Shown in pieces: positions 1-8,375 of a stretch of DNA of 44,606 nucleotides (position 1 is the first letter of the stretch; each line of letters opens with the position of its first letter). This stretch comes from Campylobacter showae CSUNSWCD (GTDB taxonomy: Bacteria > Campylobacterota > Campylobacteria > Campylobacterales > Campylobacteraceae), in assembly GCF_000313615.1 (NCBI RefSeq), contig NZ_AMZQ01000015.1, positions 1 to 44,606 of the forward strand, in the 5' to 3' direction. The position numbers and the translations under genes are program-made. Below the pieces are notes generated by a model, which saw nothing but the letters and a program-made list of their open reading frames with translations, was not told where the DNA came from and searched no databases.

Positions 1-45
1 AGCCCGCGTCTGCGTACTAGCTAGCTTGTCGTCGCTACAAAAAAT

Positions 46-641
46 TTAAAGTCTAGATTTTTGATCTCGGCGCTTTTGCCCTTTTTTTACTCCGATATCC
101 ATCAGGGTTGCGAAAAATTCGCTATTGTCGGCACTTTCTTTATCATAATAATTAGTTACGGCATGAGCTTTTACCGCCTTACCCGCCGCAAAACTCTCAC
201 ATGCGGCGCCCGAGTTCGCACTAAAAACTACGCTTTCTAATATGCCGCCGCCAAACTGATAAAATTTGACCTTTTTAGCATTTCTTAGAGTCGCAAGCTT
301 GTTTTTATCGCGCATATTTATGTACTGGTAGCCAAATTTTTCCTTATCGTTAAGCTACAAAACTATAAACGAACCCCCGTTTTGCGCGCACGTATCGCCA
401 AGTTTCAAATTTTGACCGTCTTTTTTTATGAGCGCCATGCCGATGATATCGCCGTTTTTTTGCGCGTAGGTTGCGCTCAAATTTTCTGAGAAAAATGCGA
501 CATCGCCGACAGTACCGTCATTTTCTAGATATTTGATCCAGTCTGGTTCAGGCGATACTACGCTAGCCGTTAGATGATCCTGTGAAGGCATACAACCGCC
601 CAGCAACGCAGCTAGAGCGGCTATAGATAAGATTTTTTCAC
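46..641 (-). pseudogene. Decayed lipoprotein gene (frameshift plus internal stop)
   Basis: Two open stretches in one frame (355-606 and 46-315) are separated only by a TAG at 355-357 and a short linker that is itself open, so they look like one protein of about 195 residues. Upstream, a GTG at 639-641 followed by six A residues would give a classic lipoprotein signal (MKKILSIAALAALLGGC) if the A-run (plus-strand T-run 633-638) had seven residues. As written, GTG runs into TAG after six codons. The C-terminal part contains KVKFYQFGGGILESVVFS and is mostly soluble. Function is unknown. The gene follows mnmE by about 30 bases on the same strand. Two independent lesions argue for a pseudogene. 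A sequencing error in the homopolymer could explain only one of them. Confidence 0.55.
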
Positions 642-672
642 TATTTTTTTCTTTTTTATAGAGTAAATTTCG

Positions 673-1992
673 TTATTTGCCGAGGCAAAAGTTGCTAAAC
701 ATTTCGTCTAAAATTTCGCTTCTTTCAAACGGCCTCGTGATTGACGAGATTTGCTCTGTTGCCGTGTTTAACTCATAAGCAAAAAGCTCAAGTTCGGACT
801 CGGCAAGCAAATTTAACGCTCTTTTTATCGCCTCGCTCGCCGCTTCGCAGCTTGAAATTTGACGAGTGGAATTTAGTAGTATCTCACTCGTCTCCTGCGC
901 GTCGAGATAGGCTTTTAGGCTATTTATTATCTCGTCCGTTCCTTGCTTTGCGCAGATTTTTATCGGATTTTCGGGGCTTATAAATTTAACGCCGAGGTCG
1001 CATTTATTTAGGACGTAAAAAATCTTTTTTTGCGATTTTTTTAAAAGCTCCAAGATCTCGTTATCCTGCTCGTCCGCCTCCTGCGACGCGTCAAAAACAG
1101 CCAGTATGACGTCGGCCTCCTCGATAGCCCGTAGCGAATACGAAATGCCGATCTGCTCGATCTTGCCCGCGTTTTTGCGGATGCCTGCAGTATCGATGAT
1201 GCGCACTAGATGAGTGCCGATTTTTAGTGCTTCTTCGATGCTATCTCTAGTCGTACCGGCCTCGTCGCTGATGATCGCTCGCTCGTAGGACAAAAGCGAG
1301 TTTAAAATCGAGCTTTTGCCGACGTTTGGCTTGCCTACTATCGCTATTTTAAAGCCCTCGAGTAGCCCTTTTCTACTCTGACTTATGGCTACGATTTTAT
1401 CTAGTTTAGCACTGTTTTGTTGTAGCATTTGACTGATGCTCTCTAGCAAGTCAGCAGGCAGATCATCATCGGCGTAGTCGATGCTAGTCTCTACAAACGC
1501 CAGAGTTTTTACGAGTTCGGAGCGGATTTCATTTGCAAATTTAGCCAGATCTCCTCTCATCGTGCGAGCGATAATTTTTACGCTATCTTCGCTTTTTGCG
1601 TTTATGAGCGAGTTTATCGCCTCGATCTTGCTAAAATCCATCTTACCGTTTATGAGGGCGCGCTTACTAAACTCTCCGGCGCGCGCGGGTCTGGCGCCGT
1701 TTTTTATAAGCTCACCCAGGATCAAATTTGCCACCACTAGTCCGCCATGGAGTTGAAACTCCACTACGTCCTCGCCCGTGAAGCTATGCGGGGCCTTAAA
1801 GTAAATAAGTAGTGCTTCGTCGATGAGCTCGCCATCGGCGTAAATTTTAGTTAGAGTCGCGTAACGCGGGACAAGTGAGGTGATTTTGGTGAGTTTTAGA
1901 GCTAGGCCAAGGGCGTCCGCGCCGCTTAGCCTGATGATAGAGATCGAGCCTACGCCGTGTGCGGTGGCGACGGCGGCTATGGTCTCGTTCAT
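673..1992 (-). CDS. mnmE: tRNA uridine-5-carboxymethylaminomethyl modification GTPase MnmE
   Basis: 439 residues, normal length. MnmE works with MnmG (GidA) to modify U34 of certain tRNAs. The N-terminal folate-binding-like domain (about 1-115) is followed by a helical domain split by a G domain: P-loop GKPNVGKS (220-227), GTTRD (246-250), DTAG (267-270), NKCD (329-332). The invariant C-terminal FCLGK carries the catalytic cysteine. The start ATG overlaps the jag stop by 4 bases (ATGA), so it is translationally coupled and is the last intact gene of the rpmH-rnpA-yidD-yidC-jag-mnmE operon. Confidence 0.97.
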   Translation of the reverse strand: MNETIAAVATAHGVGSISIIRLSGADALGLALKLTKITSLVPRYATLTKIYADGELIDEALLIYFKAPHSFTGEDVVEFQLHGGLVVANLILGELIKNGARPARAGEFSKRALINGKMDFSKIEAINSLINAKSEDSVKIIARTMRGDLAKFANEIRSELVKTLAFVETSIDYADDDLPADLLESISQMLQQNSAKLDKIVAISQSRKGLLEGFKIAIVGKPNVGKSSILNSLLSYERAIISDEAGTTRDSIEEALKIGTHLVRIIDTAGIRKNAGKIEQIGISYSLRAIEEADVILAVFDASQEADEQDNEILELLKKSQKKIFYVLNKCDLGVKFISPENPIKICAKQGTDEIINSLKAYLDAQETSEILLNSTRQISSCEAASEAIKRALNLLAESELELFAYELNTATEQISSITRPFERSEILDEMFSNFCLGK

Positions 1993-3131
1993 TTTTTGAT
2001 AAAGTCGTTCACGACTACGAACTGCCCGTCGCTATTTGACTTTACGCTTACGTATTTGTCGGGGAATTTTTCGCGCAGTTTTTCAAGAGCGATCTTAACC
2101 AAAACGCCGTCTAAAGACTTGGTTTTGGCCTTGCCCGTTTCCTCTACGCGCTCGATTATTCCCTTTAGATACTGATCGATCGCTGCTTCTTGATTTTGCA
2201 AAAATTGCGCGATCTCAAGGCGTACCGCAAGGCCGTATTTCGAGCTGATCCAGTTATAGAGCAGATACGAAATCGCCTTGTAGCGGTAGCCCTCCTTGCC
2301 GATGAGTAGCGCCGCATCCTCACCGTCAAGCTCGACTATCACGGTCTCGTCGTCAAATTTGCGCACGTCTATCTTGTTTATAGTAAAGAAATTTCCGCCA
2401 AAAAGCTTCTCTACACCCTGCTTTATCTCAGGCAGGACTTTCTCAATGTCGGCTTTTGGTTTTTGATCTTTTTGTTTCTGAGCCTGCACTCGATCAGCTC
2501 GGGAGTCTTGTTTTTCTTTTTTAGCTAAATTTGGCACGGCTTGCGTCAAATTTGCATCGCCGACAGATGCCTGCGAGCCTAAATTTTCGCCAGCTGCGGT
2601 TTTTTCATCGCCTTCGTAAAAGTCGTTTTTATTAAAGGTATCGATTATAGAGTGATCGAGGATGTTTTTGCCGCTATCTTTTTTAGGTTGTTCTTTTTTG
2701 TGCTGCTCTTTTTCTTTTGCTTGAGGCTCTTTTTGCGGCTGTGCTTCTTCAACCTTAGGCTCGTTTGCCGAGATCGCTTCGTTTTGCTTTGCCGCATGAT
2801 TTTTGTGATGTTCGTGGCGATTTTTATGATTTTTTTTCTTTTCGCTTTTATGATTTTGCTCTTCGCCAGAGTTCTCTTTCTTCTTAAATTCCTTCTTTTT
2901 CTCGCCGCCGTTTTCTTTATGGGCGTTTTCGCGGGCGGCTTGAGGGGCTTTTTTTGCTTCTTTGTGCGCACCCTCTTTTACGGCTTCGATGATCGCCGTT
3001 TTTTTGAAAAATCCCAAAAAACCAGCGCTCGGGTTTTGTAAAATTTTAATATCAAGCTCCGTGACTGAGCACTTTAGCTCCTCGGCGGCTTTTTGAAAAG
3101 CCTCTTGTAAATTTTCAGCTTCAATTCGCAT
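1989..3131 (-). CDS. jag: Jag/KhpB-family RNA-binding protein
   Basis: 380 residues. The N-terminal Jag-N domain (about 1-52, with the GFLGFF motif) is followed by a long Lys/Glu/His/Asn-rich low-complexity linker (about 55-215), then a KH domain (about 250-325; the usual GxxG loop reads GKEG) and a C-terminal R3H domain (about 325-380). Jag/KhpB proteins bind RNA and are usually encoded beside yidC, as here. The linker is longer and more charged than in Firmicutes Jag, so the protein is above typical length. Its ATG shares one base with the yidC stop (TAATG), and its stop overlaps the mnmE start. The hydrophobic frames antisense to the linker are artefacts of its A-rich codons. Confidence 0.93.
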   Translation of the reverse strand: MRIEAENLQEAFQKAAEELKCSVTELDIKILQNPSAGFLGFFKKTAIIEAVKEGAHKEAKKAPQAARENAHKENGGEKKKEFKKKENSGEEQNHKSEKKKNHKNRHEHHKNHAAKQNEAISANEPKVEEAQPQKEPQAKEKEQHKKEQPKKDSGKNILDHSIIDTFNKNDFYEGDEKTAAGENLGSQASVGDANLTQAVPNLAKKEKQDSRADRVQAQKQKDQKPKADIEKVLPEIKQGVEKLFGGNFFTINKIDVRKFDDETVIVELDGEDAALLIGKEGYRYKAISYLLYNWISSKYGLAVRLEIAQFLQNQEAAIDQYLKGIIERVEETGKAKTKSLDGVLVKIALEKLREKFPDKYVSVKSNSDGQFVVVNDFIKK

Positions 3132-4693
3132 TAGGCCTTTACCTCGGCTTTCTTGTGCTTTTCAAAGAGTTTATTTACAAAAACTTGCTGAACAACTGAG
3201 CAGACGTTGTTTACGAACCAGTAAAGCGTAAGTCCCGCAGGGAAAGTCACAAAGAAAAACGTAAAGATAAGCGGTAAAAATTTCATTATCTTTTCTTGCA
3301 TCGGATCGCTAAAGGTCGTCGGCGTTAGCTTTTGCTGAAGGAACATCGTCGCACCCATCAAAATAGGCAACACGAAATACGGATCCATCACCGAAAGGTC
3401 GTGTATCCAGAGTATCCACGGCGCCGCTTTTAGCTCGATCGCGTTTAGCAGTACGCGGTAAATCGCAAAGAAAATCGGGATCTGCATAAGTATCGGCAAG
3501 CAGCCGCCCATAGGGTTCGCGCCGTTTTTCTTATATAGCTCCATCATATGCATATTTAGCTTTTGCGGATCACCTTTGTATTTGGCTTGCAGCTCTTTTA
3601 CCTTCGGCGCTAGATCTTTGAGCTTGTTCATCGATAGCATACCCTTGTAGGTTAGTGGGAAAAGCACGATCCTGATAACTAGCGTCAGAACGACGATCGC
3701 CCAGCCCCAGTTTCCGATATAGCTGTAAAGTAAATTTAAGAATACGAACATCGGCTTTGCTATAAAGGTAAACCAGCCGTACTCGATGACATCGACAAGC
3801 TCCTCATTGATCTGGCTTAGAGTAGCGTGGTCTTTGGCGCCGATGTAGCCTTTGGCTTTAAAATTTTGCTCACCTTTTACAAATATTACGGCATTACCTG
3901 CGCCATCTTTTGAAACGACGGGATTTAAAAGTCCGTCAAATTTAAAAAACAAAGCCGTGTAGTATCTGTCGCTAGCTGCGGCTATATTTACGTTATTAAA
4001 GCTCTCGGTCGCGTCTACGTCGCCGTCCTCGATGATAGTTAGCTTACCGTCGTTATGCTTAAGTAACGCGCCGTGGACGGTATAGCTGTCGATAGCGACG
4101 TTTGGACGAAAGCCCGGAGTTACGTAGTATTCGCCAGCACTCACGCTAAGATCCAGATCGTAGCTTCCGTTTGGATAAAATGTGATTTTTTTAGTTACGC
4201 TAGAGCCTTCCAAATTTTGCGTTAAAACTATGCTTTTTGGCTCGCTAGTTAAATTTATCTCGCTAACGTCGCTTGCGTAGGCTACTTTGAATGCTTGCTC
4301 GTTTAAAGCCTTATCGCTAAAGCGTACCTCAAGCGGCAGCGGCTGCGTGCCGGCTAGCTCTATGCGCTCACCCTCGGCGTTCTTGTATTTTTCGTCATTT
4401 AAATAAAATTTCGAAATCCTGCCCAGCTCGTCTATGCGCGCCTCAAAGTGTTCGCCCTTTATCACAGCGATCTCGCGGCTTTGAGTCGATGCGGCCTGCG
4501 GAGCGCTAGTGGCCGATGCGGTATTTGCGCTTGGAGCGGCATTTGCTTGGCCTGATTGCTGCGCTGTAACGGTTTGGTTTTGATCTAACGGCAAATTTTT
4601 AGGAATAAAAAAATAATCGTAAGCGATAAAAAAGATAAAAGATAAAACGGTCGCTAATAACACGCGTTTTTGAACTGACATATTGTCTAACAC
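3131..4693 (-). CDS. yidC: Membrane protein insertase YidC
   Basis: 520 residues, a full-length proteobacterial YidC. An N-terminal transmembrane helix (about 12-28) is followed by an Ala/Gln/Ser/Thr-rich linker, a large periplasmic beta domain (about 60-310) and the Oxa1/YidC core with five predicted helices (about 315-510). It inserts membrane proteins alone or with SecYEG. The farthest start is GTG at 4693, one base into the yidD stop. An ATG four codons downstream (4681, MSVQKRVLL) is equally plausible. It is followed directly by jag. Confidence 0.97.
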   Translation of the reverse strand: MLDNMSVQKRVLLATVLSFIFFIAYDYFFIPKNLPLDQNQTVTAQQSGQANAAPSANTASATSAPQAASTQSREIAVIKGEHFEARIDELGRISKFYLNDEKYKNAEGERIELAGTQPLPLEVRFSDKALNEQAFKVAYASDVSEINLTSEPKSIVLTQNLEGSSVTKKITFYPNGSYDLDLSVSAGEYYVTPGFRPNVAIDSYTVHGALLKHNDGKLTIIEDGDVDATESFNNVNIAAASDRYYTALFFKFDGLLNPVVSKDGAGNAVIFVKGEQNFKAKGYIGAKDHATLSQINEELVDVIEYGWFTFIAKPMFVFLNLLYSYIGNWGWAIVVLTLVIRIVLFPLTYKGMLSMNKLKDLAPKVKELQAKYKGDPQKLNMHMMELYKKNGANPMGGCLPILMQIPIFFAIYRVLLNAIELKAAPWILWIHDLSVMDPYFVLPILMGATMFLQQKLTPTTFSDPMQEKIMKFLPLIFTFFFVTFPAGLTLYWFVNNVCSVVQQVFVNKLFEKHKKAEVKA

Positions 4694-5040
4694 TATTTTT
4701 CCTTTTGAAAGTCTAAATTTTTAATAACGTAGAATTTATTTTTTTTATACGGGACGAACCAAAATGCGATATGTGATTTTAAATTTTGATTGGATATAAA
4801 AAAAGAGTTGAAATTTTTACTGATGACGGGATAGTCGATGCCGCCTTTAAAGAGTTGATTACAGCGTAAAATTCTAAAAATAACCGCAAAGAGTGCCGAA
4901 AAAAAGCCGTTAAATTTGAACTGCCAAACGGCAAATTCCGAGCAAGAGGGGTAGTATCTGCAAGACTTCGGAGTAAATTTGGAGATATAATCTTGATACG
5001 CTTTTATCAAAAATAAAATAGCTTGTTTTATCATTTTCAT
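4693..5040 (-). CDS. yidD: Membrane protein insertion efficiency factor YidD
   Basis: About 115 residues when started at ATG 5040, which overlaps the rnpA stop as ATGA. The longer frame upstream would run into rnpA and is not needed. The family motif YQDYISKFTPKSCRYYPSCS is present, with the conserved cysteine pair, then RCNQLFKGGIDYPV. The N-terminal amphipathic segment agrees with a peripheral inner-membrane protein that assists YidC. The C-terminal 40 residues are Lys/Asn/Phe-rich and extend past the conserved core. Confidence 0.94.
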   Translation of the reverse strand: MKMIKQAILFLIKAYQDYISKFTPKSCRYYPSCSEFAVWQFKFNGFFSALFAVIFRILRCNQLFKGGIDYPVISKNFNSFFISNQNLKSHIAFWFVPYKKNKFYVIKNLDFQKEK

Positions 5041-5381
5041 ATGCCTGATTTTATACATCCGAGTTTTTTCATAGCCCAAGAGATATTTTTTTTGAGCTTT
5101 AAAAACGAGCTTTTATCTAGCCCGTTTTTAACGACTATCACATAAATGCCGTCCGCAAGCTCATTTGAAATCTCGACGACGACCGCTCGCAAAAGCCTTT
5201 TACATCGATTGCGAACGACGGCTTTGCCCACCTTTTTGCTGGCTACGACGGCTAATTTGTTTTCATTGCAAGGCTTAAAAAAGACTATCGCCTCCTCGCA
5301 GTGCCATTTGACGGCCTCTTTGTAGACGCTTGAAAACTCCTTTTGGCTACTTATAGAGCTAAATTTGCTTAAACGGCCAAT
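5037..5381 (-). CDS. rnpA: Ribonuclease P protein component
   Basis: RNase P protein: [19 protein letters not shown] at the N-terminus, then the signature with RNRCKRLLR. About 114 residues if begun at an ATT at 5379-5381, matching C. jejuni RnpA in length and start position. No ATG, GTG or TTG exists in frame between the upstream stop near 5432 and the GTG at 5231, and starting at that GTG would delete half the conserved fold. The coordinates therefore assume a non-standard start overlapping the 3' end of rpmH; TTA at 5370-5372 is another option. The stop overlaps yidD. Confidence 0.85.
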   Translation of the reverse strand: MGRLSKFSSISSQKEFSSVYKEAVKWHCEEAIVFFKPCNENKLAVVASKKVGKAVVRNRCKRLLRAVVVEISNELADGIYVIVVKNGLDKSSFLKLKKNISWAMKKLGCIKSGI

Positions 5382-5503
5382 CTTGCTCTGCCTTTTGCGC
5401 GTCTTGCGTTTAGCACTTTGCGACCGTTTTTAGTTTTCATGCGGACGCGAAACCCGTGAGTGCGTTTTCTAGGGGTTTTATGAGGTTGATATGTTCTTTT
5501 CAT
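5369..5503 (-). CDS. rpmH: 50S ribosomal protein L34
   Basis: 44 residues from ATG 5503 to TAA 5369: [20 protein letters not shown], then [20 protein letters not shown] and RLAV, the complete L34 signature. It is preceded by AAGGAAAAA, a Shine-Dalgarno site about 8 bases upstream. It is the first gene of the conserved operon; the 5' ends of rpmH and the GNAT gene are divergent, sharing the region 5504-5638. Confidence 0.97.
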   Translation of the reverse strand: MKRTYQPHKTPRKRTHGFRVRMKTKNGRKVLNARRAKGRARLAV

Positions 5504-5638
5504 AAATTTTTCCTTATGGTGATTTTGATATAAGTCGGTGATTTTATCAACAAATCGCTTAAAATCCTTTTAATAAATTTTTAAACTTCGTTTTAAAATA
5601 ATAAAAATATAATCGCTTATTAAAATTTAGGAGCAAAT
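5504..5638. promoter_or_regulatory. Divergent promoter region rpmH / GNAT gene
   Basis: AT-rich spacer. On the plus strand a TATAAT at 5608-5613 lies 26 bases before the TTG start of the GNAT gene, with TAGGAG at 5628-5633 as ribosome-binding site. On the minus strand TTATAT near 5527-5533 is a possible -10 for rpmH. The boxes were identified by eye. Confidence 0.5.
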
Positions 5639-6115
5639 TTGCCTTATGTTATTAGAAAAGCCGTTAGAGCCGACGTCCCGGCCGTTTGCGAGCTGGTTAA
5701 AGAGCTAGCCAAATACGAAAAAATGAGCAACGAAGTAAAATTTACGCCCGAAATTTTTGCCGAGTCTGTTTTTGAGAAAAACTACGCCGAGATTTTAGTC
5801 TGCGAAACAGAGGGTAAAATCATAGCTTACGCCATATATTTTTATACGTTTTCCACGTTTTTGGGGCTTGGCGGGATGTATTTGGAGGATTTATACGTCC
5901 AAAAAGAGCATCGCAACAAAGGCATAGGAAAAGAGTTTTTTAGGCATCTAGCTCAAATTTGCAAGGACGAAAACCTCCAACGTCTCGAGTGGGCGTGCCT
6001 GCACTGGAATGAGCCCGGCATCAAATTTTACGAAAAAATGGGCGCGAAAAACCAGTCTGAGCAGTGGCGAAACTACCGCTTGGACGGCGAAAATTTAATC
6101 AAACTAGCGCTTTGA
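5639..6115 (+). CDS. GNAT N-acetyltransferase, diamine/polyamine acetyltransferase-like
   Basis: 158 residues. The acetyl-CoA pyrophosphate loop is RNKGIG (92-97), preceded by LEDLYVQKEHR. A tyrosine at 131 in FYEKMGA is in the usual general-acid position. Overall spacing and the LEWACLHWNEPGIKFYEK stretch resemble spermidine/spermine or thialysine N-acetyltransferases, which suggests a small amine substrate. That assignment is by resemblance only. The start is TTG at 5639, chosen because TAGGAG lies 5 bases upstream; the nearby ATG at 5646 is out of frame. Confidence 0.85.
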   Translation: MPYVIRKAVRADVPAVCELVKELAKYEKMSNEVKFTPEIFAESVFEKNYAEILVCETEGKIIAYAIYFYTFSTFLGLGGMYLEDLYVQKEHRNKGIGKEFFRHLAQICKDENLQRLEWACLHWNEPGIKFYEKMGAKNQSEQWRNYRLDGENLIKLAL

Positions 6116-6154
6116 TTTATCTGTTTTTAACGCCCTTTTAGATATCATCGCGCG

Positions 6155-6784
6155 ATGAGTTACGCAAACGAAATTTTAAGAGAGCTTTACTATCTGAGGG
6201 CGTTCGGGTATAAATTTGCCGACTTTTCGCCTTCGTCCGCGGCCTTGCCAAGTAGCCTTGCCGAGCTAAACGCAAGCATCAAAGAGTGCAATCTATGCGA
6301 GCTTTGCAAGAGCGCAAACCACGCGCTAACGGGCCTTGGAGATAAAAGCGCTAAAGTAGTTTTCGTATTTGACGCGCCAAACGACGCCGAGGATGCGAGC
6401 GGAGAGTTTTTGGCTGGCGACGATAAGTTTTTTCAAAATTTAAACGAGCTAGCAGGACTTAAAAAGGATGAAATTTACGTCACTAGCCTGCTAAAATGCA
6501 AGCCCGCCGCCAAAACTCCGACAAACGCTTACGAGCTTTGCGAGCCGTATTTTAGCGCAGAAGCCCGCCTAGTCGCGCCAAAGCTCATCGTAGCGCTTGG
6601 CGAAGAGGTCTTTTACAAAATGATAAAACAAAGCGCGCAAAGCTTTGAAACCATAAGGGGAAACATAATGAAATTTAAACACTCGGCCCTGCTGGCGACC
6701 TACTCGCCTGCCGTCGTAGCGAAAAACCCAAGCAAAAAAGAGCTGTTTTTCAGCGATCTAAAAAAGATAAAAGAGTACCTATGA
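6155..6784 (+). CDS. Uracil-DNA glycosylase, family 4-like, with degenerate active-site motifs
   Basis: 209 residues. Cysteines at 45, 48, 115 and 129 have the spacing of the 4Fe-4S cluster of family 4 uracil-DNA glycosylases (KCKPAAKTP then ELCEPY). Motif 1, normally GEAPGxxED, reads FDAPNDAED (72-80), and the motif 2 region, normally HPS, reads TYSPA (182-186). The fold is recognisable, but both catalytic motifs are changed. It may still repair DNA or may have another role. The stop overlaps the next ATG by 4 bases. Confidence 0.75.
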   Translation: MSYANEILRELYYLRAFGYKFADFSPSSAALPSSLAELNASIKECNLCELCKSANHALTGLGDKSAKVVFVFDAPNDAEDASGEFLAGDDKFFQNLNELAGLKKDEIYVTSLLKCKPAAKTPTNAYELCEPYFSAEARLVAPKLIVALGEEVFYKMIKQSAQSFETIRGNIMKFKHSALLATYSPAVVAKNPSKKELFFSDLKKIKEYL

Positions 6785-7980
6785 GAAAAATTTTAACCAT
6801 TTTACTAATCTGCTCGGCGCTATTTGCCAGGAGTGACAAGCCCTCCGATATCCCGCCCGCAAGCGAAATTTATATAAATTTAGAACCCATCAAATGTAAC
6901 GACACATGTTTATTAGAACTCGTTAGAGAGGGTCTTTTGCACAGCTTTTTGGCTCGCTACGAAGGCAGCTCCAATCAAGAAATTTTACAAGCCTTTAACG
7001 CGCTAAACGGCTCATACGTAAATGCCGGTACCGAGAGCCTGACGCCAAGCTCAAACGCCGAGTTTAAGATCGCCGTCATCATCCCGCAAGATAGCATAAA
7101 AAGCTACGCCGGCGTCGTCTCAAACGCGGTTATCGCCTACATAGTGAGGCAAAACGCCCCCATCGATGTTAAATTTTACAACATCGGCAACGAAGCCCCA
7201 AGCGCTATCGATGGCGCCCTAGCGCGCGCTAGAGGCGAAAATATCTCCTATATCATCGCGCCGTTTACGCCTGTGGGCGCAAAATATCTAAACGAGGCTT
7301 TAGATCCGTCTATGACGGCTTTCGTGCCGACCCTGCACATCTCTAGCGTCGATTCGCCACAGGATAATTTGATATTCGGCGGTATAGACTACAAAGGACA
7401 AGTTGAAAAACTGCTAAATTTTTCAAACAGCCAGGTTGCGGCTTTTTCTGACGGCAGCGCGCTAGGAGCGGCACTAAATCGCTACGCCGACGAGTTTAGC
7501 GGCGGACTAACCTACAAAAACGAGATCGCAAACGGCGTCACCGACCTAAAGTCAATGCTATCTGGCAACTCGAGACTAAGCGGCGCGACCGTTTTCCTAA
7601 ACGTTCCGCTCGTGAAGGCCTCGATGGTGAGCTCTCAGATGCGCCTTTACGACGTCAAATTTAACGCCCTTTTAAGCACGCAGATAAACTACGCGCCGAG
7701 CATCTTTAAACTCATGCAACCGCAAGATAGAGAAAAGCTCTACATAGCCAACTCGATTTCTAAAACCGACGGCGCACTAGACTCAAACAACGAAATTTTG
7801 GGGCAAAATTTGAACTTTAACTGGGTGGGTTACTCCGCTAGCGTCGGACTCGACTACATCTACGCGACCTACCTAAATCGCGGCGCGCAGAGGCTTTTTA
7901 GCGAGAGTGTCGAGGACTCGCAGATCATCTATGACACGAAGGTTTTAAAAGCCGGCGAATACGGCTTTTACGAGCAATAA
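6781..7980 (+). CDS. Secreted periplasmic-binding-type protein of unknown role
   Basis: 399 residues with a signal peptide (hydrophobic 4-14, then FARS). The body alternates beta/alpha segments such as EFKIAVIIPQDSIKSYAGVV, YIIAPFTPVGAKYL and ATVFLNVPLV, like type-1 periplasmic-binding folds (LpoA-like or branched-chain amino-acid-binding-like). No transporter genes adjoin it. It is translationally coupled to the glycosylase gene (ATGA overlap). Its 3' end overlaps the convergent thioesterase gene by 13 bases. I cannot assign a function. Confidence 0.7.
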   Translation: MRKILTILLICSALFARSDKPSDIPPASEIYINLEPIKCNDTCLLELVREGLLHSFLARYEGSSNQEILQAFNALNGSYVNAGTESLTPSSNAEFKIAVIIPQDSIKSYAGVVSNAVIAYIVRQNAPIDVKFYNIGNEAPSAIDGALARARGENISYIIAPFTPVGAKYLNEALDPSMTAFVPTLHISSVDSPQDNLIFGGIDYKGQVEKLLNFSNSQVAAFSDGSALGAALNRYADEFSGGLTYKNEIANGVTDLKSMLSGNSRLSGATVFLNVPLVKASMVSSQMRLYDVKFNALLSTQINYAPSIFKLMQPQDREKLYIANSISKTDGALDSNNEILGQNLNFNWVGYSASVGLDYIYATYLNRGAQRLFSESVEDSQIIYDTKVLKAGEYGFYEQ

Positions 7981-8366
7981 GAGGAGAGAAAATCAACTAT
8001 CTCCTCGCTCATCTTGGCAGGTCTTAGGTTACTAACAAACGCAACCTCGACGTCAGCTTCAAAGACGAGCTCAGGCTCGCATTTGCTGCTTAAATTTGCG
8101 ATTTTATAAATTTTTTGATTTATGAGCGCGGAGGCTTTTTTTAGGCTTGCCACGCTCGTTTTTACCTCGAGCAGATCGCCTAGGACGGCCGGTTTTTTAA
8201 ATTTCGCCCGAATCTCGCTCACGACAAAATGCCCGTCCTTGCTAAAAGGCTTAACATCCGAGCCAAAAAACATCTCGCTGCGCGCCCTTTCGCAGTATTT
8301 TATATAGTTTGCATGATAGACTATGCCGCCAGCATCGGTATCTTCGTAGTAGATTCGTATTTTCAA
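7968..8366 (-). CDS. YbgC/FadM-type acyl-CoA thioesterase (hotdog fold)
   Basis: 132 residues. The N-terminus YYEDTDAGGIVYHANYIKYC is the YbgC signature with the catalytic aspartate in DTDAGG. The rest, including VVSEIRAKFKKPAVLGDLLEV, fits the single hotdog domain. Family members hydrolyse acyl-CoA or 4-hydroxybenzoyl-CoA thioesters; YbgC is linked to the Tol-Pal system, but no tol genes are here. It lies 9 bases downstream of the 340-residue gene on the same strand and is probably co-transcribed with it. Confidence 0.9.
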   Translation of the reverse strand: MKIRIYYEDTDAGGIVYHANYIKYCERARSEMFFGSDVKPFSKDGHFVVSEIRAKFKKPAVLGDLLEVKTSVASLKKASALINQKIYKIANLSSKCEPELVFEADVEVAFVSNLRPAKMSEEIVDFLSSYCS

Positions 8367-8375
8367 GGCAGCTCC

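Noticed and set aside
2652-3041. Long hydrophobic frame opposite jag
   Set aside because: It is the antisense of the Lys/Glu-rich linker codons, which gives Phe/Leu runs; there is no ribosome-binding site or family resemblance.
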